From assembly GCA_965219855.1 (NCBI GenBank), contig CBDCOR010000030.1, forward strand, positions 496,001 through 560,000: a stretch of DNA of 64,000 nt, read 5' to 3'. A program made the translations under genes and the position numbers. Shown here piece after piece: positions 52,686-63,600 of the stretch. Below the pieces are notes generated by a model that made no database searches, was not told the DNA's origin, and saw only the letters and a program-made list of their open reading frames with translations. The DNA comes from CAUZIZ01 sp965219855 (lineage in GTDB: Bacteria > Acidobacteriota > UBA6911 > RPQK01 > JAJDTT01). Positions within the stretch are counted from its first letter, which is position 1. Every line of letters starts with the position of its first letter.

Positions 52686-54152
52686 TCAGAAATTCCATGC
52701 CGGATGAGGCGGTCCGGTTGATAACACCTCTTCCAGATACCCGCCAGTCTGGGGAGGCACGGGCAGATCCCGGGTCTCGACATCTTCCAGAATGCGGTAT
52801 CCAAGCACGCTGTGCCACTTGCCATCGGCGAGCTGAACGACTCCACCCTGTGCGTGATCCGCTCGCCAGACCGATCCAGCAGGAGCCGGTCCAAATTCTG
52901 ACCGGCAGTCTCGCACCAGAATGGGTGTTTCGAGTCCGGTGCGGTCGGGATTGAGCGGCCAGAGAGAGAGACTGTTGCGTAACCAGCCGCCCGCTCGAAC
53001 CCGTCCCTGGTCGTCGCGGATCTGTGTTTTGTCCTTGATCTTCAGGCCGGTGGGTGTCTTCTGGGCGAGGGGATGAGCCAGCACCTCATACAGGTTGGCC
53101 GCAATAAAAGGCGTTCCATCAGCCGCTTGGTTGATGGTAATCGGACCATCGCCAATGCCGCCCGTAACGTGGATGACCTTCTTCCAGCTCAGACCACGAT
53201 CGGTCGACCGCCAGACGCGAATGTCGTTGCCAGCCTTGTGCCTCCGTCCGCGGGCACAGAACAGCAGCGAGCCGTCCAGGTCTCGAACGACGCTGGGCTC
53301 GAAAGACTCGTCGTCGACCACCTGCACGCAGGACTCCGGTTTCCAATCCTCTCCCTGACGTCTCCACCGCATCACGCCCGAGCCGCGCGGACCGCCGGTT
53401 CTGGAGCCGACCACGGTTATCAACAGGTCGTCGCCGTCTGGAATGCCGTTCCTCAGGCCTCGGTTTTGAATCTCCCAGCCGGCCAGCAATTCGTTCGGTA
53501 AGCGCCGCTCGCTCTTGACCACCCGGAAGGTGTTGCCGTCGTACCCGAGCTGATGGACTTCCAGTTGTCGGTATTCCTCCGAGCCTCGGAACGGTGCCAG
53601 GCCGTAGGCGGGTTTGGTCGTGGCCGATGGCCGCCAGGCCACGGCCAAGTTCACTGCGAACCCACTTCCGGCGTGCGGGTGGGGCGAACCATCGGCGCGC
53701 TTGGCTCCGAGTGGCACGAATTCTCCACAGGGGATGTATTTCACCATGAGGGCTCGTTGATCCGGGGGATTTGACCGCGGATTTGACAGCTCGTGATTTC
53801 GCGTCAGCTCGATCACCTGCGGTCGACTTATGCTGGAAAGCTTGTCGAACAGCAGCACGTCTACGCCTATCTTCAAATCACCCGACTGGGTGGACAGCTC
53901 GCCATTACGGATGCGGATGTTGACAAAGGCGGCCGCCTGGCGAGGCGCGATCTGGAATGGAAAGGGGTATCCGTACCGCCAGGACTGACCTGCTGGAGTG
54001 CTGGGGGGATAGCGGATGTCCGGCCCCTCGCGTGTGACACCGGTGATACCTCGCGGGTTCGAAGTCTCCGTATCCTGGGCCTTCGCTGGAGGCGTCCCGG
54101 TAAACAGGGCCAGAAGTGTCACTATGGAGACGAGTCGTAGCTGGATCTTCAT
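52686..54152 (-). CDS. Secreted BNR/sialidase-like protein
   Basis: The 488-residue exported protein (signal LRLVSIVTLLALFTGTPPAKA) has propeller strands DLLITVVGSRTGGPRGSG, SFEPSVVRDLDGSLLFCARG and the Asp-box-like STDRGLSWKK. It is more distant from the three tandem sialidases at 32562-36099. GLxNGIPDGDDLLITV and VQLADGKWHSVLGYR are further strands. It probably acts on glycans in the periplasm or outside. Upstream (54153-54322) are only short repeats. It may be co-transcribed with the aldolase-toroid gene, which follows 57 bp later. Confidence 0.7.
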   Translation of the reverse strand: MKIQLRLVSIVTLLALFTGTPPAKAQDTETSNPRGITGVTREGPDIRYPPSTPAGQSWRYGYPFPFQIAPRQAAAFVNIRIRNGELSTQSGDLKIGVDVLLFDKLSSISRPQVIELTRNHELSNPRSNPPDQRALMVKYIPCGEFVPLGAKRADGSPHPHAGSGFAVNLAVAWRPSATTKPAYGLAPFRGSEEYRQLEVHQLGYDGNTFRVVKSERRLPNELLAGWEIQNRGLRNGIPDGDDLLITVVGSRTGGPRGSGVMRWRRQGEDWKPESCVQVVDDESFEPSVVRDLDGSLLFCARGRRHKAGNDIRVWRSTDRGLSWKKVIHVTGGIGDGPITINQAADGTPFIAANLYEVLAHPLAQKTPTGLKIKDKTQIRDDQGRVRAGGWLRNSLSLWPLNPDRTGLETPILVRDCRSEFGPAPAGSVWRADHAQGGVVQLADGKWHSVLGYRILEDVETRDLPVPPQTGGYLEEVLSTGPPHPAWNF

Positions 54153-54199
54153 TTTTCAGACCACCTCAAAAATCGATAATCGATACACCCACACTTAAC

Positions 54200-54285
54200 T
54201 GGGGCTTGTCAGTTGTCAGTCGCCAGTCAGTTGTGAGTCGGGGTTGATAGGGGCTGCTCACTGATAACTGACAACTGAAAACTGC
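54200..54285. repeat. CAGTTGT/ACAACTG phrase repeats
   Basis: Three direct phrases (CAGTTGTCAGT, CAGTCGCCAGT, CAGTTGTGAGT) at 54208-54238 face an inverted set (CTGATAACTGACAACTGAAAACT) at 54259-54283. They could fold into a hairpin between the DUF1501 stop and the BNR gene start. Confidence 0.6.
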
Positions 54286-54322
54286 ATACCACAGCAGACA
54301 ACTATACAAGTTTGCTCGCTGG

Positions 54323-55771
54323 CTACAGCAGCAGTTTGTCGACAACCTTTCCGCCCACATCCGTCAGGCGGAATTCACGACCCTGGAACTTATGGACCAG
54401 CCTGGTGTGATCCAATCCCATCAGCTTGAGGGTCGTGGCATGGAGATCGTGTACGTGGACGGGGTCTTCCACGACATCGTAACCTAGATCATCCGTTTTG
54501 CCGACGGTCAGACCCGGCTTGATGCCTCCCCCGGCGACCCACATCGTAAAAGCATAGGGCTGATGGTCACGGCCGGGATACTTGCCTGGATTCTGATTCA
54601 TCGCAGTGCGGCCGAACTCCCCACCCCAAACCACAAGGGTGGTGTCCAGAAGCCCTCGCTGCTTTAGATCCTTGATCAGGGCCGCCGCTGCCTGATCGGT
54701 TTCTAGGCAGCGCTGGGGCAATCCCTTGGCTGTGGCAATGGAGCCTTTCTCCACTTCACCGTGGTGGTCCCATCCATGGTGGTAGAGCTGAACGAACCGA
54801 ACCCCCCTCTCCACCAGCCGCCGCGCCAGCAGACAGTTGTTGGCGAAGGACACCTTACCCGGTTCGGTCCCATACATCTCGTGAATCCTGCGCGGCTCCT
54901 GGGCGATCTCCATCAATTCCGGTACGCTCGTCTGCATGCGGTAGGCCAATTCGTAGGCGGCAATCCGAGTCAGAATCTCCGGATCTCCAACCGCTTCGAA
55001 TTGCGTCTGATTCAGCCTTCTTAACGTGTCCAGAGAACGCCGGTTCGCTTTCTTGCTCATCCACTCCGGACCGGAGACAAACAGAACAGGATCCCCCTCG
55101 GAGCGAAATTCGACCCCCTGGTACACGCTAGGCAGAAAACCACAACCCCAACACGAATTACCGGCGAAGACCTGGGTGGGACTGGATTGAAGCACCACGA
55201 AGCCGGGCAGATCACTACACTCACTGCCCAGACCGTAGGTCATCCAGGAACCCATGCTGGGACGACCGCTCAGGTGATGGCCGCTGTTCATGAAGAGCTG
55301 AGCGGGAGCATGATTGAATTGCTCGGCGTGGACCGACTTCACGATCGAGATGTCGTCTGCGATCTCCGCGGTATAGGGTAGGAGACTGGACAGCTCGGCG
55401 CCAGACTCCCCGTACTGCTTGAAGGGATAAGGAGAGCCCAGCACCTGAGGCGTTCCTCGGATGAAAGCGAAGCGCTTCCGGTCCAGGAATCCCTCCGGGA
55501 CCTTCTGCCCGTCAAGCTGGGCCAGTTTCGGTTTGTGGTCGAACATGTCAAGCTGGGAGGGCCCACCCGACATGAAGAGATAGATGATGCTCTTCGCTTT
55601 GGGTGCGAAGTGGGGCGATCGAGGTGCCAGTGGGTTCTTGGCAGTTGGCGTGGCGGAGAAGGCGTCGTGATTGAAGAGCGTGGACAGGGCAGCGGCACCT
55701 ACGCTCAATCCCCCCTGAAAAAAGAAGTGTCGACGAGTGATCGCTCTCAGGATCTCTTCCCTCTTGCTCAT
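54323..55771 (-). CDS. DUF1501 family protein
   Basis: Start at ATG 55771 (MSKREEILRAITRRHFFFQ), 14 bases after the stop of the PSD1 gene; the frame from 55843 overlaps that gene and is less likely. The 482-residue product has a Tat-type leader (ITRRHFFFQGGLSVGAAALS), the hallmark KSIIYLFMSGGPSQLDMFDHKP, then LLPYTAEIADDISIVKSV, WDHHGEVEKG, VVWGGEFGRTAMNQ and DLHATTLKLMGLDH. It is part of the alkaline-phosphatase/sulphatase superfamily; its substrate is unknown. Throughout Planctomycetes and Acidobacteriota it is paired with a PSD1 protein, as here, and thought to act in the periplasm on complex sugars. Confidence 0.92.
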   Translation of the reverse strand: MSKREEILRAITRRHFFFQGGLSVGAAALSTLFNHDAFSATPTAKNPLAPRSPHFAPKAKSIIYLFMSGGPSQLDMFDHKPKLAQLDGQKVPEGFLDRKRFAFIRGTPQVLGSPYPFKQYGESGAELSSLLPYTAEIADDISIVKSVHAEQFNHAPAQLFMNSGHHLSGRPSMGSWMTYGLGSECSDLPGFVVLQSSPTQVFAGNSCWGCGFLPSVYQGVEFRSEGDPVLFVSGPEWMSKKANRRSLDTLRRLNQTQFEAVGDPEILTRIAAYELAYRMQTSVPELMEIAQEPRRIHEMYGTEPGKVSFANNCLLARRLVERGVRFVQLYHHGWDHHGEVEKGSIATAKGLPQRCLETDQAAAALIKDLKQRGLLDTTLVVWGGEFGRTAMNQNPGKYPGRDHQPYAFTMWVAGGGIKPGLTVGKTDDLGYDVVEDPVHVHDLHATTLKLMGLDHTRLVHKFQGREFRLTDVGGKVVDKLLL

Positions 55772-55785
55772 CAGAATCTCGCTCC

Positions 55786-58700
55786 CTAGGGGCGGGTTAC
55801 GGTCTCGTCCAGATTTAGAAGGACCTGGGCGACGGCGGTCCATGCGGTCAACTCGGCACCACCGACATCGTCAGTGGTTGCAGAACCTTCTTCATCCGAC
55901 CACTTTGCGGGCAGCTGGTCGGCTTCCTCGAAACGCCTCTGTTGGTCGTGGAAGAGTCCTGTTAGCTCCTCGATTTCCTGAGCTGAAGCAGGCCGGGCCA
56001 AGCAGAGGCGGATTCCATAGCCTATGCGCTCCTCGATCTCTTCTCGCCCCTCTTTGATCATGCGTCCTGCCAAGGCTCTTGCCGCCTCCAGGAACACCGG
56101 GTCGTTCCACAGGTTCAAAGCCTGCAGGGGGGTGTTGGTGCGTGTCCGCCGGACACAGATGGTCTCACGGCTGGGAACGTCGAAGTTGGCGAAGAATGGA
56201 TAAGGGACAATCCGCTTCACGAAAGTGTAGATGCCACGACGATACCGATCAGCTCCCTGGCTGGTGACCCATTCGTCGGGAACGTACAGGTTCTCCCACA
56301 GCCCTTCCGGTTGAGGAGGGAAGGCACTGGGACCATACATCTTGGGACTCAAGAGGCCTGCTATCTTCAAGGCGTTGTCTCGGATGGCTTCCGCCTCCAT
56401 CCGGAATCGAGGTCCCCGGGCGTAGAGCTGATTATAGGGATCCCGCTCCCGGAGATCTGACGTGACCCGAGAACCTTGCCGATAGGTGGCCGAGGCCACG
56501 ACCAATCGATGCATCGCCTTGAGGCTCCAACCCTGGTGAAGAAACTCGGTCGCCAGCCAATCCAGCAGCTCAGGATGGGTCGGAGGGGCGCCTTGACTCC
56601 CGAAATCCTCCGGGGTCTCCACCAGTGCGCGCCCGAAATGGTGCATCCAAAGTCGGTTCATGGTAACGCGTCCCACCAGGGGGTTCTCCCCATCTACCAG
56701 CCACCTGGCTAGTGTGAGACGGTCGGGTTGCTCCTCGTCCGGAAGAGGATGAAGCACGGCAGGGACACCCGGGGTCACCACCCTTCCCTTGTTCAGGAAA
56801 CTGCCCTTGATGAAGAGGTGGCTGGTGCGTGGTTTCTCCAACTCTTTCATGACCAGGCTGCTGGGGGCGGTCAGTTGACGCCAGAAGGCTCGAGCCTGGG
56901 AAAGCTGCTTTCTCACCGGCTCCAAGGAGGGATCGATCGATCGGTAGTGGTCGGTCACGATCCTCTGCTGTTGGTCAGTACGCCGCTCCAGAGCCAGGAT
57001 CCGCTCGACACGGCTGGGTACGGTCACGTGTCGCCCGGGGTCATCTTCTTCGGTTACCCAGAACCGAAACCTGCCGATAATCTGATTCGCCTTCTCTGAT
57101 TCGTGCCTCAAACGTACGGTCAGTCGGGTCCCGCCGTCGAAACCTACCGGTGACTCGGGGATGAAAATCGCCTGACGATTGACGCGCAAACTCTCCTTGC
57201 TGCCGCCAATGGACCAGCCCGTGACCGGATCTCCGTCCAGGACTCGTTGCGCCTCGGATCCCCGGAGGGCATATTCTTCCACCGCCGAGTCGAAGGCGAC
57301 TGCTCGAGACCTCGACGCTCCGTTGAGAGGGGCAGCCGACACCTCGAACCCGGTCAAGATGAAGTCGCCGCTCGAGCTGCGACTGGATCCTCCATGAGGA
57401 AGACTGGAATGGGTCAGGGTTTCGAGCCGAAATGCCGTGATCCGTCTCGCGGCAGTCTCCGCCGTTACCAGATAAGTATCTCGACCGGGCGTAATCCCCT
57501 CTGCCAGGAGAGAGCCGTCTTCCAGCTTGACAAGACGGGCACCAGCTGCAGAGGTAGAGAGAATCGGGTCGACTGGTATCCAGGAAACCAGCGAACCTCG
57601 TACTTCAGACTCCCACTCGGCTTGAGCCGCCTCGAGCTCTGGGGAAGAACTCTTCAAGATCACCTCGAGGCGGGCGATCTCTTCCTCCAGGGGCGGCCGG
57701 TGCGACGCCAGATGGGCCAGAGGCGGTAGGGTAATACTCGCATACGAGGGTCCGATTCCTTTGGCTCGATTAATCTCCTCTTCGGTATTGTTGAAGAAGG
57801 CGAACAGGCGATAGTACTCCTCCTGGGTCAAGGGATCGTACTTGTGATCGTGGCACTGGGCACAGCCAAGGGTGGTGCCCAGCCAGACCGTGGCTGTGGT
57901 ATCGACCCGATCGAAGACGGCAGCGACGCGATACTCGTCCGCATCTACTCCTCCTTCGGTATTGATCATCGTATTGCGATGAAATCCAGTAGCTACCTTT
58001 TGGTCAGGAGTCGCATCCGGCAGGAGGTCGCCCGCCAACTGCTCCAGTGTGAACTGGTTGAAAGGCATATCCGCATTTAGAGCCCGGATGACCCAATCGC
58101 GATAAGGCCAGATGCTCCGCCGCCGATCGTGAATGTATCCCCCAGTGTCGGCATATCGGGCCAGATCCAACCAGGGCTTCGCCCATCGCTCTCCGTAGTG
58201 GGGTGAAGCAAGGAGTCGATCCACCACCTTTTCGTAGGCGTCAGGGCTGGAGTCGGCAACGAAGGCGTCAACCTCGTCAAGGGTAGGCGGCAGGCCGATC
58301 AGATCCAGGGTCAAGCGTCGAATGAGGATTACCCTGGAGGCCTCAGGCGACGGCTCCAGACCTTCTTTCTCGAGTCGGGAAAGGATAAACGAGTCGATGG
58401 GATTGCGAACCCAGGAGGGGCGCTTCACTGCTGGAGGCTCAGGTCGGCTAGGTTTGACGTAGGCCCAGTGCTTCTTGGGGGAGGGGGCTTCCGCAGCCAG
58501 TTCGTCGGGCCAACCGGCTCCCTGGTCAATCCACCCGAGAATTGCCTTGATTTCAGTGTCGCCCAGGGCGTCTCCTGCAAGGGGCATTCGCGAGCCATCA
58601 GCCGAGCCCATGGCCTTTCGGTAAAGTAGACTCTCGGCCCCGTTACCAGGAAGGATAGCAGGTCCAGATTTGCCACCTTCGAGGGCAGAACGCCTGGAGT

Positions 58701-58947
58701 CGAGCCGCAGCTCAGCCATCTGCTTCTCGGCCCCGTGACAGGTGAAGCAGCTAGCCTCGAAAATGGGACGGATGTCCAGGACAAAGTCAATTCTTGGTTC
58801 CGCTCCTGGCTCTGACTCCCCGCTGGGTGCCGCCCGGCTCATGCTGGCTCCGGAGACACCCGGACCGGCCATGCCAAGAACCAGAAACAGGCCAGCGACT
58901 GGGGCAACCCGCCACCCGACTTTGCTCCGCATCTTGTCAAACCCCAA
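55786..58947 (-). CDS. PSCyt1-PSCyt2-PSD1 (DUF1549/DUF1553) cytochrome-type protein
   Basis: The protein has 1053 residues. A signal-like segment (VAPVAGLFLVLGMAG) leads into PSCyt1 with the haem motif CFTCH at 67-71. Next comes DUF1549 (NPIDSFILSRLEKEGLEPSPEA to about 390) with a second CxxCH in GCAQCHDHKYDPLTQEEYYRL. A beta-rich middle follows (about 480-660), and then DUF1553/PSD1 (RLTLARWLVDGENPLVGRVTMNRLWMHHFG, PSRETICVRRTRTNTPLQAL). It is a periplasmic electron-carrying partner of the DUF1501 protein. The start codon is TTG 58947 or ATG 58932. An IS4 copy lies 39 bp upstream, so it may have been cut from its promoter. Confidence 0.92.
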   Translation of the reverse strand: MGFDKMRSKVGWRVAPVAGLFLVLGMAGPGVSGASMSRAAPSGESEPGAEPRIDFVLDIRPIFEASCFTCHGAEKQMAELRLDSRRSALEGGKSGPAILPGNGAESLLYRKAMGSADGSRMPLAGDALGDTEIKAILGWIDQGAGWPDELAAEAPSPKKHWAYVKPSRPEPPAVKRPSWVRNPIDSFILSRLEKEGLEPSPEASRVILIRRLTLDLIGLPPTLDEVDAFVADSSPDAYEKVVDRLLASPHYGERWAKPWLDLARYADTGGYIHDRRRSIWPYRDWVIRALNADMPFNQFTLEQLAGDLLPDATPDQKVATGFHRNTMINTEGGVDADEYRVAAVFDRVDTTATVWLGTTLGCAQCHDHKYDPLTQEEYYRLFAFFNNTEEEINRAKGIGPSYASITLPPLAHLASHRPPLEEEIARLEVILKSSSPELEAAQAEWESEVRGSLVSWIPVDPILSTSAAGARLVKLEDGSLLAEGITPGRDTYLVTAETAARRITAFRLETLTHSSLPHGGSSRSSSGDFILTGFEVSAAPLNGASRSRAVAFDSAVEEYALRGSEAQRVLDGDPVTGWSIGGSKESLRVNRQAIFIPESPVGFDGGTRLTVRLRHESEKANQIIGRFRFWVTEEDDPGRHVTVPSRVERILALERRTDQQQRIVTDHYRSIDPSLEPVRKQLSQARAFWRQLTAPSSLVMKELEKPRTSHLFIKGSFLNKGRVVTPGVPAVLHPLPDEEQPDRLTLARWLVDGENPLVGRVTMNRLWMHHFGRALVETPEDFGSQGAPPTHPELLDWLATEFLHQGWSLKAMHRLVVASATYRQGSRVTSDLRERDPYNQLYARGPRFRMEAEAIRDNALKIAGLLSPKMYGPSAFPPQPEGLWENLYVPDEWVTSQGADRYRRGIYTFVKRIVPYPFFANFDVPSRETICVRRTRTNTPLQALNLWNDPVFLEAARALAGRMIKEGREEIEERIGYGIRLCLARPASAQEIEELTGLFHDQQRRFEEADQLPAKWSDEEGSATTDDVGGAELTAWTAVAQVLLNLDETVTRP

Positions 58948-58985
58948 ACCTGGAATACATCCTTTCCTTATAGTATATCCGTAGT

Positions 58986-60157
58986 CAGTAGCGTCCCAGC
59001 GTTAGTCGAATAACATCAACTGTTTATGAATGTCACTATTCTGAGTAATGTAATGCATGTCCTGAAAGGCCTGTAAAATTGGGGTTTTCTCGAAGAGCGA
59101 GACACTCAGGACCTGGAGAATTGTGTAGAGCGGCAACTCGAGATAGAGGCGCTTGCGGATGATGGCGATGAGCAGGTAGGTACTGAGGGCGATCCAGATT
59201 TGTGTTTTCACGGCATTGGGACTGGTGCCGTAAAAGGCCTTGATGCGACGCAAAGGTTCGGGGTAGGCCTTGGCCGGATAGAAGGTGCTCAGCAGGACAG
59301 TTTGGTCGCAGATCAGTCCCGTCGTTCTGTCCACCGGGTGGGAGTAGCGGCGGCGGAACTTGAAGTTGGCCTTGGCGCGGGTCACGAATAACGACCGGGC
59401 AGAATGGAGTCGGTACAGGCGCCCGAAATCCAGGTATCCGCGATCCATGATGTAGTAGGCACCGGGACAAGGAATCAGGTGGTCCAAGGCGTGGACATCG
59501 TGCAGTTTTCCGTCCGAGATCAGAACGAACTCGGGAATGGCGCCGTGCAGGTTGAGCAAGGTATGCAGTTTGATCGCCCCCTTGGTACGGCGGAAGCGCG
59601 CCCAGGGGAAGACCGAGAGGCACAGGTCGATGGTCGTGGAGTCCAAGGCATAGACGGTCGCGTTCAGGTCGACTCCCAGGTCCTCGTCGGTGTACAGGCG
59701 GCGCGCTTCGGCGATAAGCACTTGGGCAAACTCGGCATAGATGCGCCAGTCGCGCCTCTCGTTGGCATTGGACAGATTGTTGCGGGAGACCGTGGAGCGA
59801 ATGCCCATGTGGAAGAGCTTGGATCTCATGGCCCGTAGGCAGGCTTCGATATCGCGCAAGCTCTCGCGATAGGTCAACTGTGCAAAGGCCATGACCCGGT
59901 AATGGTCGGCACAGCGGAACGACTTGACCTTGTAGTCGCCTCCGTAGTGCTGAACAATGCGATGAAAATGATGCCAGGGAAGATGCCGCATCACCTGAGA
60001 AAAAATCGTCGTGCCCGTGTACATGCTCGCCCTCCTTATGAACTGAAGGGCGTGAGCGTACACTCACTTTCAAGTCGGAAACACCCATTATCTTCTCTAA
60101 CATATTACTCATTAATACTTTACAGAGATTAGAAACCCAAACGTTGGGACACTACTG
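58986..60157. mobile_element. IS4-family element with a 144-bp internal deletion
   Basis: It has the same ends as the copy at 38019, flanked by a different 9-bp target duplication ATCCGTAGT (58977-58985 and 60158-60166). The length is 1172 bp. Apart from the deletion between two CTTGATGCG repeats (38272-38280 and 38416-38424 in copy 1; one remains at 59239-59247), I see no difference to copy 1. Confidence 0.92.
59002..60024 (-). pseudogene. IS4-family transposase lacking the catalytic Glu
   Basis: The frame is kept but 48 residues are gone: after EPLRRIK the protein continues AFYGTS. The lost part includes the whole YREK motif and thus the third DDE residue. It still has both Asp motifs (ALDSTTIDL, IMDRGYLDF). 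The protein of 340 residues should be inactive as a transposase but could still bind the ends. Confidence 0.9.
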
Positions 60158-60685
60158 ATCCGTAGTATATTCGAGATCCTCATGTCACCACCGTTCCGAG
60201 TTTTTCTGATCTCCCTGAGTCAGTGCGAATTCAGTAACAGCCACCCAACAAAGCCCGAGATCCGAGCGACTGGAATTGTGTGAACGCCCGCCGAAGAAGA
60301 TCTCGGTCCAGGGGAGGTCGATCCATTTGTTTGGATGGAATCCGGATCAAAATCCAATTATTTGGCTGAGGAGCGAGGGTCGCTTGGCCCCGCTCAGATA
60401 TGCATCGTATCGATAACCCTCTTTTTAATACCGGCTTAAAAGGCCCGAGCTCTCTGACCTCCGAGTTGCGGGTTGAATCTTGCATAAATTTTATAGTAGA
60501 GTATATTATCTTTCATACTTTTTTGAAAGGACACTGATTTTTCAGGTGCTGGCGCTGACCGACGAATCACCGGGCCCGGTTTCAGGAAGGGCCCACCGGC
60601 GTCATTGTGGCCCTTGATCGTTGCTTATTTCCATGATCTCGCGACATCCGCTATCGAAAACCAGATTAACGCGCTAGGAGGCAGC
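60158..60685. promoter_or_regulatory. Upstream region of the TonB receptor gene
   Basis: No gene is recognised here. Near 60480-60510, TTGCAT, 18 bases and TATTAT form a possible promoter. AGGAGG at 60676-60681 is the ribosome site. The minus-strand frame 60231-60485 shows no family features. Confidence 0.35.
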
Positions 60686-63600
60686 ATGACTTTGAAGACT
60701 ACCAAGTTGTTCCTGTTGGCCATCCCGCTGTTGGGCTTGAGCTTCGGCATCGCCCTGGGACAGGGCGACAAGGCCACGGTTGTTGGCACCGTCACCGATC
60801 AGAGCGGCGGGGTGATCCCCGGAGTGGAAGTGTCTCTGACACGGGCCTCCACAAACGAGGTCGTTACCGGGCTGACGACTGAAACCGGCGATTTCGCCAT
60901 TCGCGGTCTGGTTCCCGACGTCTACCAGATGCGGGTTTCGTTGCCGGGTTTCAAAACGGAAGTGCGCTCGGGCCTCAAACTGGACGTGGGCGGCACCTAT
61001 CGCATGGACGCCCAACTCACCGTGGGTGAGGTCGCCCAGGTGGTCGAAGTCGAATCGACCGCGCCCATCTTGAAAACGGAAGCGCCTGAACTGGGCCAGG
61101 TCATCGACAACAAGAAGATCGTCAGTATACCCCTGAACCAGCGTGATGTCTTCGGTGCTCTGGGCGCCCTGACTCCGGGTGTCCAGCCGCAACGTGACTC
61201 CTTCACGGGTTCGGGGGTTCAATACAACGTGAAAGGCATGCGTCGAACCGACAACTTCGCCATGCTCGATGGCACCATGATCAGCGAAACCAACGGTTCG
61301 CTTCAATTCTTCGTCAACCCCGACGCCGTACAGGAGTTCGAAATCAAGAGCGGGCTCTATGGGGCCGAGTATGGCGTCAAACCGGGCGGGCAATTCAGCG
61401 CGATCACCAAAAGCGGCACCAACGCCGTGCACGGCACCCTGTTCTGGTACCATCGCAACGACAACCTGGACGCCCGTAACTTCTTCGACCCCGGGCCGCG
61501 CCCCGAGTTTAAGCGCAACCAGTTTGGTGCCGTCGCCGGAGGACCGATCGTCGTTCCCCGTCTGCTGGATGGGAAAGACAAGGCCTGGTGGTTCTTCGCC
61601 TACAGTGGGGAGCGCATCCGCCGCTTCCTCTCCCTGACGGGAAACGTGCCGACGGCGGAGGAGAGGAACGGCATCTTTTCAGAAGAGATTATCGATCCCC
61701 AGACCGGGCAGCCTTTTCCCAACAACACCATCCCCCGAGAGCGCTTCAATCCCGTGGCCCAGAAGCTGACCCCATTTTACCCGGATGCCAACACGACGGG
61801 CCGCGGTTTCAACTACACCAGCACTTCTTCAGGCAATATTGACCGTGACGAGATCATTGCCAAGATGGATTTCAAAACCGGACCGGACAGCCGCTGGTCG
61901 GGCCGTTTCCTCTGGAGTGACCGGCCCATCAATCGTGTCAACGCCATCGATGCTTTCACGGAAGAGTTCCCGCTCTATAATCTATCCCAGAACGTCACCA
62001 ACACCCGCAACTTCGGGACCAACATCGTGAACGAGGCCGGCGTTCACTGGTATTACCGGCCTTACTATCCCGGCGATCCGCACCCCCTGGGGTTTGGGCC
62101 TACTTTGGGCATTGCCAACTGGCCCATCAGCTTCGGCGACGTCGACGGCGTACCAGTTACCAACGTGACGGGGCTTCTGAGGAATGGATCTTTCTCCAAG
62201 ACCGGTTTCATTCCCGAAGGACAATGGGAGGTCAAAGAGAATCTCAGCTTTACCAAGGGATCCCATTTCATCAAGGCCGGCTACCATTATCGATACCATT
62301 TCGTCGGACGGACGGAGCAGAACCGTAGCCAGTTCACCTTCACCAACGACCGCTTCACCGGCGATGCCTTTGCGAATCTTCTCCTGGGTCATCTGACCAA
62401 ATCATTCGATGGAAAAGAGAGCTACTTGCGTAATGGCTTGCCCGGACATTACTTTTATGTTCAGGACAGCTGGAAGGTGAAACCCAGGCTGACCCTCAAT
62501 CTGGGTCTGCGCTACGAGCTACGGTTGGCCTGGATCGACAGACGCGGATTCTCGAGCAACCTGCGGGCCGATTGTGTCATTCAAAACCCGCTTGACCCGA
62601 TCCCCCAGTGCTTCGATCCGAAAGTGGCGATTGCCGACGCCGTCTTTCCGGCCACCGGGCGCTTTGAGGCAAACGAACCCATATGGAGTATGTCGAAAAC
62701 CGGATGGCAGCCTCGCCTCGGTCTCTCTTTTCGGCTCACCGATGACACCGTCCTTCGGGCCGGCGGAGGCATCTACGGGAACGAACCGATGGGGGGGATG
62801 ATCTATGGGGCAGTCCTTCGAAATCCCCGGGCCAACGCCGCACAGCTCGACTACATCTCCAATAAGGACACTCCGACCCTCTCTCTATCCAACCCCTTCG
62901 ACCTGACGGCCCAAGCGTCTGGCGTGGGCCTTCCCAACGCGGGCGGCTTTCAAAGTCCCATGCCCCAATGGTACGTGCCCAGCTGGGGGCTGTCGGTTCA
63001 ACACCGATTGTCGGAGAACACGCTGTTCGAGGTCGGCTATCAAGGCACCCGGTCGGTTCATGAAATGCTAATCATGACCTTCAACGACGCGGTGCCGGGT
63101 CCGGGTGATCGCCAATCGCGGCGACCCTTTCCAACCCTTCAGAACTACCAGTATCTGCAGGGCAACGGGAGCGCGAATTATAACGGCCTCGAATTCAAAT
63201 TCGAGAAAAGGCCTGGCCCAGAGGGCCTGACCGCGCTGCTGGCCTATACCTGGGCCAAAGGTATCGACACAATGGGTGGGCGCGGAGGTGTGGCCGGCGA
63301 CCCCCGTGAAATTTCCCGAAATCGCACTCTGGGAGAGAACCGGGGCCTGGGGGAGGCCAATATTCCGGGTCGCTTGGCCATGCTGGCCGGATACGACGTC
63401 CCCGCTCCTCAGGAGGGGGTGCTGCGGAAGGTTCTGGGAGGATGGAGTGTCTTCGGCATCCTGACGTTTCAGAAAGGACAGTGGTTTACGCCCGCGGACA
63501 CGGACCGTCTGGACGTGGGCAGCACGGCCGGATCGCGACCCTTCGTGATCGGAGAGCCCAATCTGTCGTCGGGCCAGCGCACACCGCAACGGTGGTTCAA

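Noticed and set aside
60231..60485. Small minus-strand frame upstream of the TonB receptor
   Set aside because: There is no ribosome site, motif or conserved neighbour; it is probably chance.
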